Shown here piece by piece: positions 17,932 through 27,385 of a stretch of DNA of 64,000 nt (its first letter is position 1; the number at the start of each line of letters is the position of its first letter). The notes under the pieces are model-generated. The model had not been told where the DNA came from and made no database searches. It saw nothing but the letters and a program-made list of their open reading frames with translations. The stretch is from CBDCYS01 sp965226245. Lineage in GTDB: Bacteria; Acidobacteriota; Terriglobia; Bryobacterales; UBA6623. The DNA lies in the NCBI GenBank assembly GCA_965226245.1, contig CBDDCL010000015.1, positions 2,542,001-2,606,000 of the forward strand, in the 5' to 3' direction. Made by a program: the position numbers and the translations under genes.

Positions 17932-18275
17932 GCCGGCGCCGCTTCAACGCCTGACAGCACTCCGGCATTTGAGACCGTCGCATTGGTCGCTCTATGGTTC
18001 TGCCGCCTTCCCGCACCATCTCGTTGCGGAATCGCTGATCGAGACCCGGCACGGTTGACAACCCGCGCCGTGACAACCCGCGCCCCCTTTAGTATCGAGT
18101 CTTTATTGTCGGAGCGGCCCGGCCGGTCCCTCATCCGTGCGTTAGGCATCAATGTTGTCCGCAGGATCGTTTTGAGACACCTGCGGCCTCTCGCCCGAAT
18201 TTGGCCCGCTCCTACGATTCAAATGCGCACATCGCGGTAGCTTGCCTCACTAGTTCCGCCGTCAGGACGAATCTC
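17932..18275. other. Intergenic region with 15-bp tandem repeat
   Basis: No gene was found. The tandem TGACAACCCGCGCCG / TGACAACCCGCGCCC occupies 18056-18085, and the first unit overlaps a TTGACA (18055-18060). A TAGTAT follows at 18090. This could be promoter material for the MFS gene, but the spacing is not canonical. Confidence 0.4.
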
Positions 18276-19544
18276 ATGCATGCCAACCGAAACAAACTTT
18301 TCGTCGCCAGTTGTGTCGCGCTCGTCACAACCTCGATGCTCTTTTCGATACGGGGGGACATCCTCGACGCTCTGGGAGCGGATTTCAAGCTCAGCAAGGA
18401 ACAGCTCGGGATCATCTTGAGCCCCGCCTTCTGGGGATTCACGGTTTCCATCCTGGTGGGCGGATCGCTGGTCGATCTGTTTGGGATGCGCCGCTTGCTT
18501 TACCTTGCGAGCTTCGGCTACATCGGGGGTGTTTTGGCTATCCTGTTCGCGCCGACGCCGTCCGGGCCGGTGACTTCGCTGACCTCCGATCCGGGATTCA
18601 TCATCTTGTATGCGGCGATGCTCACCCTGGGTCTCTCGCAAGGATTGGTGGAAGGCGTCATCAATCCCCTTTGTACGACGCTCTACCCCGACGACAAGAC
18701 GCACCGCATGAACCTGCTGCACGCTTGGTGGCCGGGCGGGCTGATCATCGGCGGCTTGCTGGCCTACGCCATCACTAAGATCATGGGCCTGGACGGCGCC
18801 GACGTGTCGGCGGCCACGGCTAGCCTGGGTTGGCGGATCAAGCTGAGTCTCATTCTGTTCTCCGCGCTGTTGTACACCTTGCTGATTCGCGGACAGCAAT
18901 TTCCCGCCACCGAGCGCGTCACGGCCGGCGTATCCACCAACCAAATGCTGCGGGAGGCCCTCCGCCCGATGTTTCTGCTGTTCTGGATCTGCATGTGGAT
19001 GACGGCGGCCACCGAGCTCGGCCCGGACCAGTGGGTCGGTTCCGTGATCGGTAATCTGACCGGCATGAGCGGTATCCTCATCTTGGTTTACACCGCCGGC
19101 ATCATGTTCGTGCTGCGGTTTTATGGCGGGCCGATGGCTTCCCGCTTTTCACCCATGGGCGTGCTGACCTGCTCGGCGATTCTCTCCGGGATCGGGCTTT
19201 ATGCTCTGAGCTACGTCGAGACTCCGCTGCAGGCGTTCGCGGCGGCCACCATCTTCGGCATCGGCAAAACGTATTTCTGGCCGTTCATGCTCGGTATCAC
19301 CTCGGAGCGCTTCCCCAACGGCGGCGCCTTCCTGCTGGCGATCATGGGCGGCACCGGCAATCTGGCGGTGGCCTTCGTTCTGCCCGTCATGGGCGGCTGG
19401 TATGACGCCGAAGGCGCGGCGGCGGCGTTTCGCTACGTGGCGGTATTGCCGGTCTTCCTGACCGTGATCTTCGCAGCCCTGTTCTTCTACTTTAAGTCGA
19501 TCGGCGGCTACCGCGCCGTCGAGCTCAGCACCGAGTCGGAGTAG
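18276..19544 (+). CDS. Major facilitator superfamily transporter
   Basis: A 422-aa inner-membrane transporter with roughly 12 hydrophobic helices. The start at ATG 18276 (MHANRNKLFVASCVALVTTSM) places the first helix at the N-terminus; the frame is open from 18201, but that extension is hydrophilic and unlike the family. The loop 2-3 motif appears as GGSLVDLFGMRRLLYLAS. A second MFS-like loop follows helix 8 (YGGPMASRFSPMGVL). The segment GIGKTYFWPFMLGITSERFPNGGAF is typical of sugar/sugar-acid MFS transporters in acidobacteria. The substrate cannot be assigned from sequence alone, and no catabolic operon is adjacent. Confidence 0.88.
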   Translation: MHANRNKLFVASCVALVTTSMLFSIRGDILDALGADFKLSKEQLGIILSPAFWGFTVSILVGGSLVDLFGMRRLLYLASFGYIGGVLAILFAPTPSGPVTSLTSDPGFIILYAAMLTLGLSQGLVEGVINPLCTTLYPDDKTHRMNLLHAWWPGGLIIGGLLAYAITKIMGLDGADVSAATASLGWRIKLSLILFSALLYTLLIRGQQFPATERVTAGVSTNQMLREALRPMFLLFWICMWMTAATELGPDQWVGSVIGNLTGMSGILILVYTAGIMFVLRFYGGPMASRFSPMGVLTCSAILSGIGLYALSYVETPLQAFAAATIFGIGKTYFWPFMLGITSERFPNGGAFLLAIMGGTGNLAVAFVLPVMGGWYDAEGAAAAFRYVAVLPVFLTVIFAALFFYFKSIGGYRAVELSTESE

Positions 19545-19787
19545 GTTCCGAGTCCTGACCGAACGGGGGCGGCCTGCCGGGGGGCCGTATCTTGTTGCAC
19601 CCCCGGTTGAGTAGCCGGCACTTTCGCGCTCCTACCGGGCAAGCCCGTAGCGTGGGGCGCGAAGAGACCCGCGGCCTTTCGCGCAGGCGGCCACTCTACC
19701 GACGGACCGGTGTCCGGCGCAACGGACACGACTCACCTTCATCGGCCCCCGCCGTCACCTGCTAGCCTGAATAGACAGGTGGCCGCC

Positions 19788-22598
19788 ATGCGAACTATAG
19801 CCTCTTCCTCACCCCTTGCAGCCTCCCGGAATCCGGCTGACCTCCGCAAGCTTTCCTTGCCTGGTGTATTGCGGTTTCGCCTCCTCTCTTTCGCGCTTTT
19901 GCTGCCGCTAGTTGGCTTAAAAATGTTTGGTCAAGAAATCGATATCCCCTTCAAGAAATTCGTCCTCGATAATGGTCTGACCCTGATCGTTCATGAAGAC
20001 CATAAAGCCCCCATCGTCGCCGTCAACGTCTGGTACCACGTTGGCTCGAAAAACGAAAAGCCCGGCAAGACAGGCTTTGCGCATCTTTTCGAGCACCTGA
20101 TGTTCAACGGTTCGGAAAACTTCAACGACGATTACTTCATCCCGCTTGAAAAAGTCGGCGCAACCGACATGAACGGCACGACCAACGTCGACCGCACCAA
20201 CTATTTCCAGAACGTCCCCACCCCGGCGCTCGACCTTGCCTTGTGGATGGAGTCCGACCGCATGGGGCACATGCTGGGCGCGATCGATCAGGCCAAGCTC
20301 GACGAGCAGCGCGGCGTGGTGCAGAACGAGAAACGCCAGGGCGAAAACGCGCCCTACGGCGTCGTCCGCCAGCTCTTGACCGAGAATACTTACCCGGCCG
20401 GGCATCCCTATTCCTGGAGCACCATCGGTTCCATGGAAGACCTCGACGCCGCCTCGCTCGAAGACGTGCAAGAGTGGTTCAAAACCTACTATGGAGCCGC
20501 CAACGCCGTCATCTCGATTGCCGGGGACGTCAACCCCGAAGAAGTGAAAGCCCGCGTCGAGCACTACTTCGGAGACATTCCGGCCGGCACTCCGGTTCCG
20601 CGGCACCGAACCTGGATCGCCAAGCGCAGCGGCTCGCACCGCCAGACGGTGGAAGACCGCGTCCCGCAGGCGCGCATCTACAAGGTGTGGAATGTCCCCG
20701 GGTGGGTGTCTCCGGACGCCAGCTATCTCGACCTCGTTAGCGACGTACTGGGGTCGGGCAAAAACTCGCGCTTCTACAAACGCCTGGTTTACGAAGACCA
20801 GATCGCCACCGACGCCTCCGCCTACGTCAGCCTGAATGAGATCGGCGGGCAGTTTCGGGTCGTCGGGACGGCCCAGCCCGGAACGGATCTTGCCAAGGTC
20901 GAAGCCGCCCTCGATGAAGAGCTGAACCGCTTTCTCGATCAGGGACCCAGCGATGAAGAAGTCGAGCGTGTCAGGACGCAGCACGTCGCCCGCTTCGTCC
21001 GCGGCGTCGAACGCATCGGCGGCTTTGGCGGCAAGTCTGACATCCTGGCGCGGAATCAAATCTACGCCGGACGCCCGGACCATTACAAAACCGCCCTGAA
21101 GCGCGTGCAAGAAGCGACGGCCGAAGACCTCCGGGAATCGGCCCGGCGCTGGCTCTCCGACGGCGTTTACGCTCTCGCGGTCCGCCCCTACCCGGCATAC
21201 ACAAAGGAAGAAGACGGAGCCGACCGCACCAAACTTCCCGAGGTTCCCAAACCTCCGGAGCTGGTTTGGCCCGACCTGAAGAAGACAACCCTTCCCAACG
21301 GGCTGAAAATCATCTTGGCCGAGCGCCACGAAACCCCGGTCGTCGAGTTCGAATTGCTGATGGACGCCGGTTTCGCCTCCGACCAATTCGCGTCCCCGGG
21401 CGTGGCAAGCTTGGCCATGTCGATGCTGGACGAAGGCACGAAGACGCGCTCGGCGCTCGAGATCAGCAAAGAGCTGGCGATGCTGGGAGCGAACCTCGGT
21501 GCGGAGTCTCACCTGGACAGCTCGACCGTCACGCTTTCCGCATTGAAGCAGAACCTTGACGCCTCGCTTGAGATCTTCGCCGACGTCATTCAGAATCCCG
21601 TCTTTCCCGAAGCGGAGCTGGAGCGGCTCCGTAAACAGCAGCTCGCCCGCATCGGGCAGGAAAAATCCAGTCCGTTCGCGACCGCGCAGCGCTTATTGCC
21701 CGGCCTGCTCTACGGGAGCGGTCATGCCTACGGAAATTCGTTCACGGGTACCGGCACGGAGGAGTCGGTGAAGGCCATCACCCGCGATGATCTCGAGAAA
21801 TTTCACCTGAGGTGGGTGCAACCGTCGAACGCCACGCTGATCGTGGCCGGCGCGACGACCATGGAGGAGATCAAGCCCAAGCTCGAATCACGCTTCAGCA
21901 ATTGGAAAAACGGCTCCCGCCCTCCCGATAAGAACTTGGCTCGCGTGGGGAACCCTTCCAAAAGCGTCCTCTATGTTGTTGACAAGCCGGACGCTCTGCA
22001 GTCTCTGCTGATCGGCGGGTTAATCGCCTCGCCCAGCAACAGTCCAGACCGCATCCGGATCGATACCATGAACTCTATTCTCGGCGGCACTTTCACTTCA
22101 CGCATCAACATGAACCTTCGCGAGGACAAGCATTGGTCCTACGGCGCGCGCAGCATCTTGCCCAACGCCCAGGGGCAGCGGCCCTTTATGGTGTATGCAT
22201 CCGTGCAAACCGACAAAACGAAAGAGTCGATGATTGAGCTGGAGAAAGAACTGCGCGGCATACTCGACGGCCGGCCCGCTACCGAAGAAGAGCTGGACAA
22301 GGCCAAGAAGGGCCAGACGCTTCGCCTGCCCGGGCAGTTCGAAACGAAACGTGCACTGCGGAGTTCGATCGGCAATATCGTCACTTTCGGCCTGCCGGAA
22401 GACTACTACGCCACGCTGGCGGACAAGATCCGCGCCGTCGAATTGGCGGATGTCGGCCAAGCCGCCCAACAAATCATCCAGCCCGACAACATGGTCTGGA
22501 TCGTGGTAGGTGACCGCTCCAAGATCGAAGGCGGTTTGAGAGAACTCGGTGTCAGCGAAATCCGTCTGATCGACGCCGACGGCCGGCCGATAGACTAA
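19788..22598 (+). CDS. M16 family zinc peptidase, two-domain, exported
   Basis: A 936-aa inverzincin-type metallopeptidase. The start at ATG 19788 gives an N-terminal region with a hydrophobic stretch (RLLSFALLLPLVGL), which suggests export. The first M16 unit carries the inverted zinc site HLFEH (His99, Glu102, His103) and the downstream zinc-ligand glutamate in QRGVVQNEKRQ. The second unit (from about residue 505, TTLPNGLKIILAERHETP) lacks HxxEH, as is usual for the inactive partner half. LNSILGGTFTSRIN and the Arg/Tyr region WSYGARS, which help bind substrate, are present. It probably degrades peptides in the periplasm. Confidence 0.92.
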   Translation: MRTIASSSPLAASRNPADLRKLSLPGVLRFRLLSFALLLPLVGLKMFGQEIDIPFKKFVLDNGLTLIVHEDHKAPIVAVNVWYHVGSKNEKPGKTGFAHLFEHLMFNGSENFNDDYFIPLEKVGATDMNGTTNVDRTNYFQNVPTPALDLALWMESDRMGHMLGAIDQAKLDEQRGVVQNEKRQGENAPYGVVRQLLTENTYPAGHPYSWSTIGSMEDLDAASLEDVQEWFKTYYGAANAVISIAGDVNPEEVKARVEHYFGDIPAGTPVPRHRTWIAKRSGSHRQTVEDRVPQARIYKVWNVPGWVSPDASYLDLVSDVLGSGKNSRFYKRLVYEDQIATDASAYVSLNEIGGQFRVVGTAQPGTDLAKVEAALDEELNRFLDQGPSDEEVERVRTQHVARFVRGVERIGGFGGKSDILARNQIYAGRPDHYKTALKRVQEATAEDLRESARRWLSDGVYALAVRPYPAYTKEEDGADRTKLPEVPKPPELVWPDLKKTTLPNGLKIILAERHETPVVEFELLMDAGFASDQFASPGVASLAMSMLDEGTKTRSALEISKELAMLGANLGAESHLDSSTVTLSALKQNLDASLEIFADVIQNPVFPEAELERLRKQQLARIGQEKSSPFATAQRLLPGLLYGSGHAYGNSFTGTGTEESVKAITRDDLEKFHLRWVQPSNATLIVAGATTMEEIKPKLESRFSNWKNGSRPPDKNLARVGNPSKSVLYVVDKPDALQSLLIGGLIASPSNSPDRIRIDTMNSILGGTFTSRINMNLREDKHWSYGARSILPNAQGQRPFMVYASVQTDKTKESMIELEKELRGILDGRPATEEELDKAKKGQTLRLPGQFETKRALRSSIGNIVTFGLPEDYYATLADKIRAVELADVGQAAQQIIQPDNMVWIVVGDRSKIEGGLRELGVSEIRLIDADGRPID

Positions 22599-22793
22599 GC
22601 AGGAGACGGCCTCTTGTATCGTCCGCTACCTTCAGCACCCCACTCATGCTGGTGTCAAATCCCGACCGTCCACAACCCCGCCGGACTGCCGGTTGCGAAT
22701 AAATCCCAGGAGCCGCTGCTGGCTACTGATGGAACCAGCCCGTAAGCTCGGCTCACGCTCAAGGAAACGCCTTTGGGGCACGGAGGTCCGGAA

Positions 22794-23207
22794 ATGGATT
22801 GGCAATTCTTAGCTGGCGTCTTTGGCGGCATCCTGGCATGGTGTTGGTCCGTGTTTGTCTGGTTCAGGTCTCAATCACAGCAGCGAGCCCAGGTTGAATA
22901 TGACCGCAAGGAGAAGTTATACCGTGAACTCCTGACCGACCTTTCCGCCTTTTACAAGGGCGGGACCGCTGGCGCGACACCGTTCTTGGAGCAAACACGT
23001 TTAGCATGGCTGTACGCACCAGACGATGTAATCAACAACCTGTATGCATTCCTGAACACACAAAAGCTTGATGTTCCGAAGGCACGGAAGGATTCGGAAG
23101 GCCGGCGAACCATGGCAAAATTAGTGGCCGCAATCCGAACAGACTTGTTTGACACGGTGAAGAAGACGACGCAACTCTCCGCTTCCGATTTCCAGCATCT
23201 AGGGTGA
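22794..23207 (+). CDS. Hypothetical single-span membrane protein
   Basis: A 137-aa protein with an N-terminal membrane anchor (WQFLAGVFGGILAWCWSVFVWF) and a helical, charged cytoplasmic-type body. The ATG at 22794 is preferred over the GTG at 22773 because GGAGG precedes it. The body resembles small phage- or island-encoded helical proteins only in general character (EYDRKEKLYRELLTDLSAFYK). No family was recognised, and the neighbours are unrelated housekeeping genes. Confidence 0.55.
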   Translation: MDWQFLAGVFGGILAWCWSVFVWFRSQSQQRAQVEYDRKEKLYRELLTDLSAFYKGGTAGATPFLEQTRLAWLYAPDDVINNLYAFLNTQKLDVPKARKDSEGRRTMAKLVAAIRTDLFDTVKKTTQLSASDFQHLG

Positions 23208-23387
23208 GCCACAGGCTGTCCGGCGCCCTTCACAGCTTAGATCTACAGGCTCTTTCTGCCGTGTCCCCACTTCCCGTAAATCCTCCCTCTGCTCTTCTCA
23301 GCCAAACCCCCTACCCATAAGCAGCAGATCATTCCCTCGGTTGTCGCGCTGATTGAGGCCTGAGTTGGTTTAGAATAAGGCGTAGTC

Positions 23388-23558
23388 ATGGTTCGAATTG
23401 CACTGCTTGGCGTCCTGATTCCGCTGCTTCTTCAGGCCAGCGAACTCTCCGACAGAGCCGCCGCGGTCCTCAAGTAAAACTGCCAAGCCTGCCACGTAGC
23501 TGGCGCGGCGTCGCGGCCTGGCCGGCCTGGGTCAACGCTGAGCTGCATGACTGGCTAA
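23388..23558 (+). pseudogene. Remnant of an exported c-type cytochrome-containing protein
   Basis: From ATG 23388 a signal peptide (MVRIALLGVLIPLLLQASE) runs into AAAVLK, an in-frame TAA (23475-23477), then NCQACH, a haem-binding CxxCH. In acidobacteria and planctomycetes the pattern 'VL-x-NC-x-x-CH' opens large PSD1/DUF1553-type proteins. Here homology ends about 15 residues after the haem motif, and a second stop comes at 23556. Only the first 50 or so codons survive, and they are interrupted by a stop. Haem attachment or activity is not expected. Confidence 0.65.
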
Positions 23559-23568
23559 GATTGGAACT

Positions 23569-23871
23569 ATGGCCGCCCCGAGCAAACTCACCGACTCCGA
23601 GATCGAATCCGCCCTCGCCGCGCTTCCCGGCTGGAGTCTTGCCGATGGCAAGCTGCACCGGGAGTACCGCTTCGCCGACTTCATCCACGCTTTTGGGTTC
23701 ATGGCGACGGCGGCCATCGCGATCGAAGCCTGCGGCCATCATCCCGAGTGGTTCAACGTCTACAACCAGGTGAGAATCGACCTCACCACCCACGACGCGG
23801 GCGGCATTACGGCCAGCGACACCGAAATGGCCGCCAAGCTCGAAGCGATCGCGCAAAAGCTGCAATCGTGA
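23569..23871 (+). CDS. phhB: Pterin-4a-carbinolamine dehydratase
   Basis: A 100-aa protein that dehydrates 4a-hydroxytetrahydropterin, recycling the cofactor of aromatic amino-acid hydroxylases. The active-site pattern is clear: EACGHHPEWFNVYNQVRIDL, with the two adjacent histidines, followed by LTTHDAGGIT. Length is normal for the family. No aromatic hydroxylase is nearby, but such genes often stand alone. It starts just downstream of the cytochrome remnant and precedes pyruvate kinase by 112 bases on the same strand. Confidence 0.93.
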   Translation: MAAPSKLTDSEIESALAALPGWSLADGKLHREYRFADFIHAFGFMATAAIAIEACGHHPEWFNVYNQVRIDLTTHDAGGITASDTEMAAKLEAIAQKLQS

Positions 23872-23983
23872 TCGGCCTGATTGCTAGCCGAATTCTTGCC
23901 GATCGTTAGCGCGGGGCATGGTTGCCAACCGTGATTTTCCTGGCCGAGGCGCTCCAAGAGCCGCAGCCGTCCCTGCCAGCGTC

Positions 23984-25429
23984 ATGAGAAACACGAAAAT
24001 CGTCTGCACGCTCGGACCCGCCTCTGACACCGTCGAAACCATCGGCGCGCTGCTGGATGCGGGGACCGGTGTCGTACGCCTCAATTTCTCTCACGGCGAA
24101 CACAAGCAGCACGCTCAAACCATTGAATGCGTACGGGCCGCCGCCAAACACCGCCAGCGGCTGATCCCCATCATTGCCGACCTGCAGGGGCCGAAAATCC
24201 GAACGGGCCCGATCGAGGGCCGGGCAGCGCTCGAAGCAGTCGCCGGTCACACGCTGCGTCTCACCAGCCGGCCCGGCGGAGGCGCGGAGTCAATTTGCAT
24301 CGACTACCCCTTCTTGTCCGAAGACGTTCAACCAGACGACGCCATATTGATCGACGACGGTGCCATCGAATTGCGCGTGCGAAAAATCGAAGGAGCGGAT
24401 GTCCTCGCCGAGGTGATTACGGGTGGAAGCATACTCCCGCGAAAAGGCGTCAACATTCCGGGCGCTTCGCTGCAGTTGCCCTCGCTGACCGGAAAGGACA
24501 AGCGAGACCTCGATTTCGCGCTGGCGCAAGGAGTCGACTACGTGGCGCTGTCATTCGTGAGGAGCGGCCAGGATGTTCAAGCCTTGCGCGACATTGTGGA
24601 TAAGGCGGGTTCCCACGCTCATGTCATTGCGAAACTCGAAAAACCCCAGGCGCTGGACCATCTCGGACAGATCCTTCTCATCTCCGACGGAGTGATGGTG
24701 GCGCGTGGAGACCTCGGCGTTGAGCTGTCACCCTGGCAAGTTCCCATCGAGCAGAAACGAATCATCGACCAGGCCACCCGCGCCCGAAAGCCCGTGATCA
24801 CGGCAACGCAGATGTTGCAGTCGATGATTCACCATCCATCGCCCACCCGCGCCGAAGCCAGTGATGTGGCGAACGCTGTATTCGACGGATCGGACGCGCT
24901 GATGCTTTCGGGCGAGACCGCGGTCGGCCGCTACCCGGTCGAAGCGGTCCAAATGATGACTCGAATCATCGAGAACGCCGAAGCCTCCAGTGGAGAGTTT
25001 ACGGTACGGCTCGCCGCTATTGGGGACTCTGACGGCGATCTTTCCGCCGCTGTCGCTCACAGTGCCTCCGAGCTGGCTGCTGAGCTGGGAGCGAAATACA
25101 TCGTCGTCTACAGCGAAAGCGGCTACACCGCCCGGCTGGTCTCCAAGCATCGGCCCCGATGTTCGATCCTGGGGCTCTCGCGTCACGAGCACGTGTGCCG
25201 CAAGATGAAGTTGCTGTGGGGAGTGCGCTCGAAAATGCTGCCGCAGGTTGACGATCTCGATGCGCTCGTCGCGGCGGCGGATGCACTGATGCTGGAGCTG
25301 GGCTGGGTGGAGCGGGGCGATCTGATTTGCGTCGTGGCCGGGACACCCTTCCGCGTCCCCGGGAAGACCGACCTGATCAAGCTCCACCACATCGGTGAAG
25401 GGTCATCCGGCGTTGCCGCCCCGGCCTGA
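23984..25429 (+). CDS. pyk: Pyruvate kinase
   Basis: A 481-aa glycolytic enzyme that transfers phosphate from phosphoenolpyruvate to ADP. The start used is the ATG at 23984 (MRNTKIVCTLGPAS); the frame extends to 23918 but without homology. Signatures are NFSHGEH (substrate loop), IADLQGPKIRTG, the active-site KLEKPQALDHL with catalytic Lys, VMVARGDLGVE (metal and Mg-PEP binding), ATQMLQSMIHHPSPTRAE and DALMLSGETAVGRYPVEAV. The C-terminal allosteric domain is present, without the extra PEP-utiliser domain of Bacillus-type enzymes. Confidence 0.97.
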   Translation: MRNTKIVCTLGPASDTVETIGALLDAGTGVVRLNFSHGEHKQHAQTIECVRAAAKHRQRLIPIIADLQGPKIRTGPIEGRAALEAVAGHTLRLTSRPGGGAESICIDYPFLSEDVQPDDAILIDDGAIELRVRKIEGADVLAEVITGGSILPRKGVNIPGASLQLPSLTGKDKRDLDFALAQGVDYVALSFVRSGQDVQALRDIVDKAGSHAHVIAKLEKPQALDHLGQILLISDGVMVARGDLGVELSPWQVPIEQKRIIDQATRARKPVITATQMLQSMIHHPSPTRAEASDVANAVFDGSDALMLSGETAVGRYPVEAVQMMTRIIENAEASSGEFTVRLAAIGDSDGDLSAAVAHSASELAAELGAKYIVVYSESGYTARLVSKHRPRCSILGLSRHEHVCRKMKLLWGVRSKMLPQVDDLDALVAAADALMLELGWVERGDLICVVAGTPFRVPGKTDLIKLHHIGEGSSGVAAPA

Positions 25430-25774
25430 GCGCCCCCCACGAAACAGCCACAAAACATGGCCATTCAACGCAAATCGGGCACAAGAAAGCTCACGAAACC
25501 GCACCTTGATATACGGCCCGCCGCGTGGCGCGCGCCTCCCGGCGGCCAGCGTCGGCCTCCGGGCCGAGGTAAGCGCGGACTTCCGTCCGCGCCTCTGCCC
25601 GGCCGTTTGAAGATTTTCTGCCTTTCACTCCCCCTGCGGCCTATGACGCTGGACGGCACGCACCCCTAGGGACTGTCACCAGAGCACAAAGCTAGGCAGG
25701 ATCAAGGGACGGACGCATTGGGACTTGCTTCCGCCCGGCCCGAACGCCTATCCTACGGCGTGACTGGAAGCCTT
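25430..25774. other. Intergenic region with hairpins
   Basis: No gene was found. It holds the second copy of the TTCC-loop hairpin (25573-25592) and, just upstream, a smaller hairpin CGGCC-TCCG-GGCCG (around 25554-25567). Both could lie in the 3' region of the pyk transcript; there is no T-run, so a classical terminator is unlikely. Confidence 0.45.
25573..25592. repeat. Hairpin element, copy 2
   Basis: GCGCGGAC-TTCC-GTCCGCGC forms a perfect 8-bp stem with the same TTCC loop as 7950-7969. It is followed by CTCTGCCCGGCCGTTTGAA, a close match to the sequence after copy 1. The outer pair is exchanged (G-C instead of C-G), a compensatory change. Confidence 0.7.
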
Positions 25775-26677
25775 ATGCCAAAAGATCGCTTGAATCGAAT
25801 CGGGACGCCCGGGCTGGCCCTGCTGCTGTGCTGCTCCGTTCCCGCTGCCGCGCAGCTTCAGGGCGTAGTTGACATTCACGTACACTCGGCGCCTGACTCG
25901 GGCCCGCGCAACGTCGATGCGATCGAGGCGGCCCGCATCGCCCAGCGTCACGGCGTCCGCGCCATTCTGCTCAAGAATCACTATACGCACACGGCTTCGC
26001 TGGCCTACATCGTGCGCCAGGCCGTGCCGGGAGTGGAGGCCTACGGCGGGATCGCTCTCAACCGCAGCGTGGGCGGAATCAACCCGATCGCCGTCGAACA
26101 CATGGCGCGGACCACCGGACGCTTCGGCCGCGTGGTTTGGATGCCGACGTTCGATTCCGAGCATTACACGCGGACGCTGGAGCCGAATCCCAACTTTGTC
26201 CCGATCAGCCGCGGCGGCGAGCTGCTGCCCGGGGTCAAAGAAGTGCTGGCCCTGATGGCTCGCGAGGACCTGGCCTTGGCGACCGGCCATTCCAGCCCAG
26301 AAGAATCGCTGCTGCTCGTGCGCGCGGCGAAAGAGGCGGGAATCGGCCGCGTGGTGGTGACGCACCCGATGCTGCCGCTGGTCGGGATGAGCACCGAACA
26401 GCAGAAAGAAGCAGCAAGCCTCGGAGCCTTCTTGGAGTACCCCTTCAATGCCACGCTTCCCGGCGGCGGCATCGAGATCGCGGACTTGGTCAAAACGTTG
26501 CGGGCAGTCGGCGTCGAGCACGCCATCCTGTCAAGCGACCTGGGGCAAGTGTTGAACCCGATTCACACCGATGGGCTGCTGGCCTATTTCGAGCAGCTCA
26601 AGGAGCACGGCTTCACCGAAGCGGAGATCGACCGAATGGCCAAGAGGAACCCGGCCATCTTTCTCGGAATAGAGTGA
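25775..26677 (+). CDS. DUF6282 family exported metal-dependent hydrolase
   Basis: A 300-aa amidohydrolase-like TIM-barrel protein, start ATG 25775. The signal peptide (LALLLCCSVPAAAQ) indicates export, which is unusual for this fold. Metal-binding features are DIHVHSAPDS (HxH at the first strand), KNHYTH, TGHSSPEE and VTHPMLP, and a final acidic strand SSDLGQ. This combination matches the DUF6282 family, whose substrates are not established. It lies in front of an ABC-transporter relic with no shared function evident. Confidence 0.75.
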   Translation: MPKDRLNRIGTPGLALLLCCSVPAAAQLQGVVDIHVHSAPDSGPRNVDAIEAARIAQRHGVRAILLKNHYTHTASLAYIVRQAVPGVEAYGGIALNRSVGGINPIAVEHMARTTGRFGRVVWMPTFDSEHYTRTLEPNPNFVPISRGGELLPGVKEVLALMAREDLALATGHSSPEESLLLVRAAKEAGIGRVVVTHPMLPLVGMSTEQQKEAASLGAFLEYPFNATLPGGGIEIADLVKTLRAVGVEHAILSSDLGQVLNPIHTDGLLAYFEQLKEHGFTEAEIDRMAKRNPAIFLGIE

Positions 26678-26746
26678 GTTTAGGTCGGCCAGCGCCGGTT
26701 TTACCGAGGTCATGCGTTTAGCGCGCCGCGAGGCGTTCCAACGCCC

Positions 26747-27378
26747 GTGGGCGCCGCCGAGCGGATCATGGAAATCTTCCAAACCGAACCGGAAATCCAG
26801 GACGCCCCGGACGCGATCGAGGCGCCCAACTTCCGCGGGGACGTCGAGTATCGCGGCGTCAGCTTCCAATACGAAGCCGGCCAAACCGTGTTGCACAACG
26901 TTGCTCTCCGCATCTCCGCCGGAACAACGGTGGCGTTGTTGGGCCACAGCGGCGCCGGTAAATCCACTCTGATCTCGCTCGTGCCACGGCTTTACGATCC
27001 GGCGAAAGGAGCGGTCCCGATCGACGGGGTCGACATCCGCCGCTACACCCTGGCGTCGTTGCGCGACCAGGTGACGCTGATGCCGCAGGACCCGGTTCTG
27101 TTTGGCTCCTCGATTCGCGAGAACATCGCCTATGGGGACCCCTCAGCCGGCGAGAAGCAGCTCTCGCGGGCGGTGCGCTTGGCACAGGCCGAGGAGTTCA
27201 TCTAGCAGTTGCCGGAAGGGTACGACACCGCCATCGGCGAGCGCGGGGCCAGGCTTTCCGGCGGCCAGCGGCAGCGGATTGCGATCGCGAGGGCATTGCT
27301 GCGGGACACCCCGATCGTCGTGCAGGACGAGCCGATGACGGGCATCGACACGGCGTCGGAGGCACTCATAACGCTGCA
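26747..27378 (+). pseudogene. ABC exporter ATP-binding domain, truncated and with in-frame stop
   Basis: Only the nucleotide-binding half of an MsbA-type exporter remains. In order it shows RIMEIF at the linker, FRGDVEYRGVSFQYEAGQTV, Walker A GHSGAGKS, Q-loop LMPQDPVLF, the ABC signature LSGGQRQRIAIARAL and a Walker B variant (IVVQDEP, normally ILxLDEP). An in-frame TAG (27203-27205) sits between AEEFI and QLPEGYDTAIGERG. The membrane domain is absent upstream. After DTASEALITLQ the sequence stops matching and runs straight into the 3' end of the opposing aldolase gene, so the H-loop is lost. Not functional. Confidence 0.88.
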
Positions 27379-27385
27379 AGGATTC

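Noticed and set aside
19917..21512. 531-codon open frame on the minus strand
   Set aside because: It lies fully opposite the M16 peptidase gene, whose zinc motif and domain order are clear; the antisense frame reflects GC-rich codon bias.
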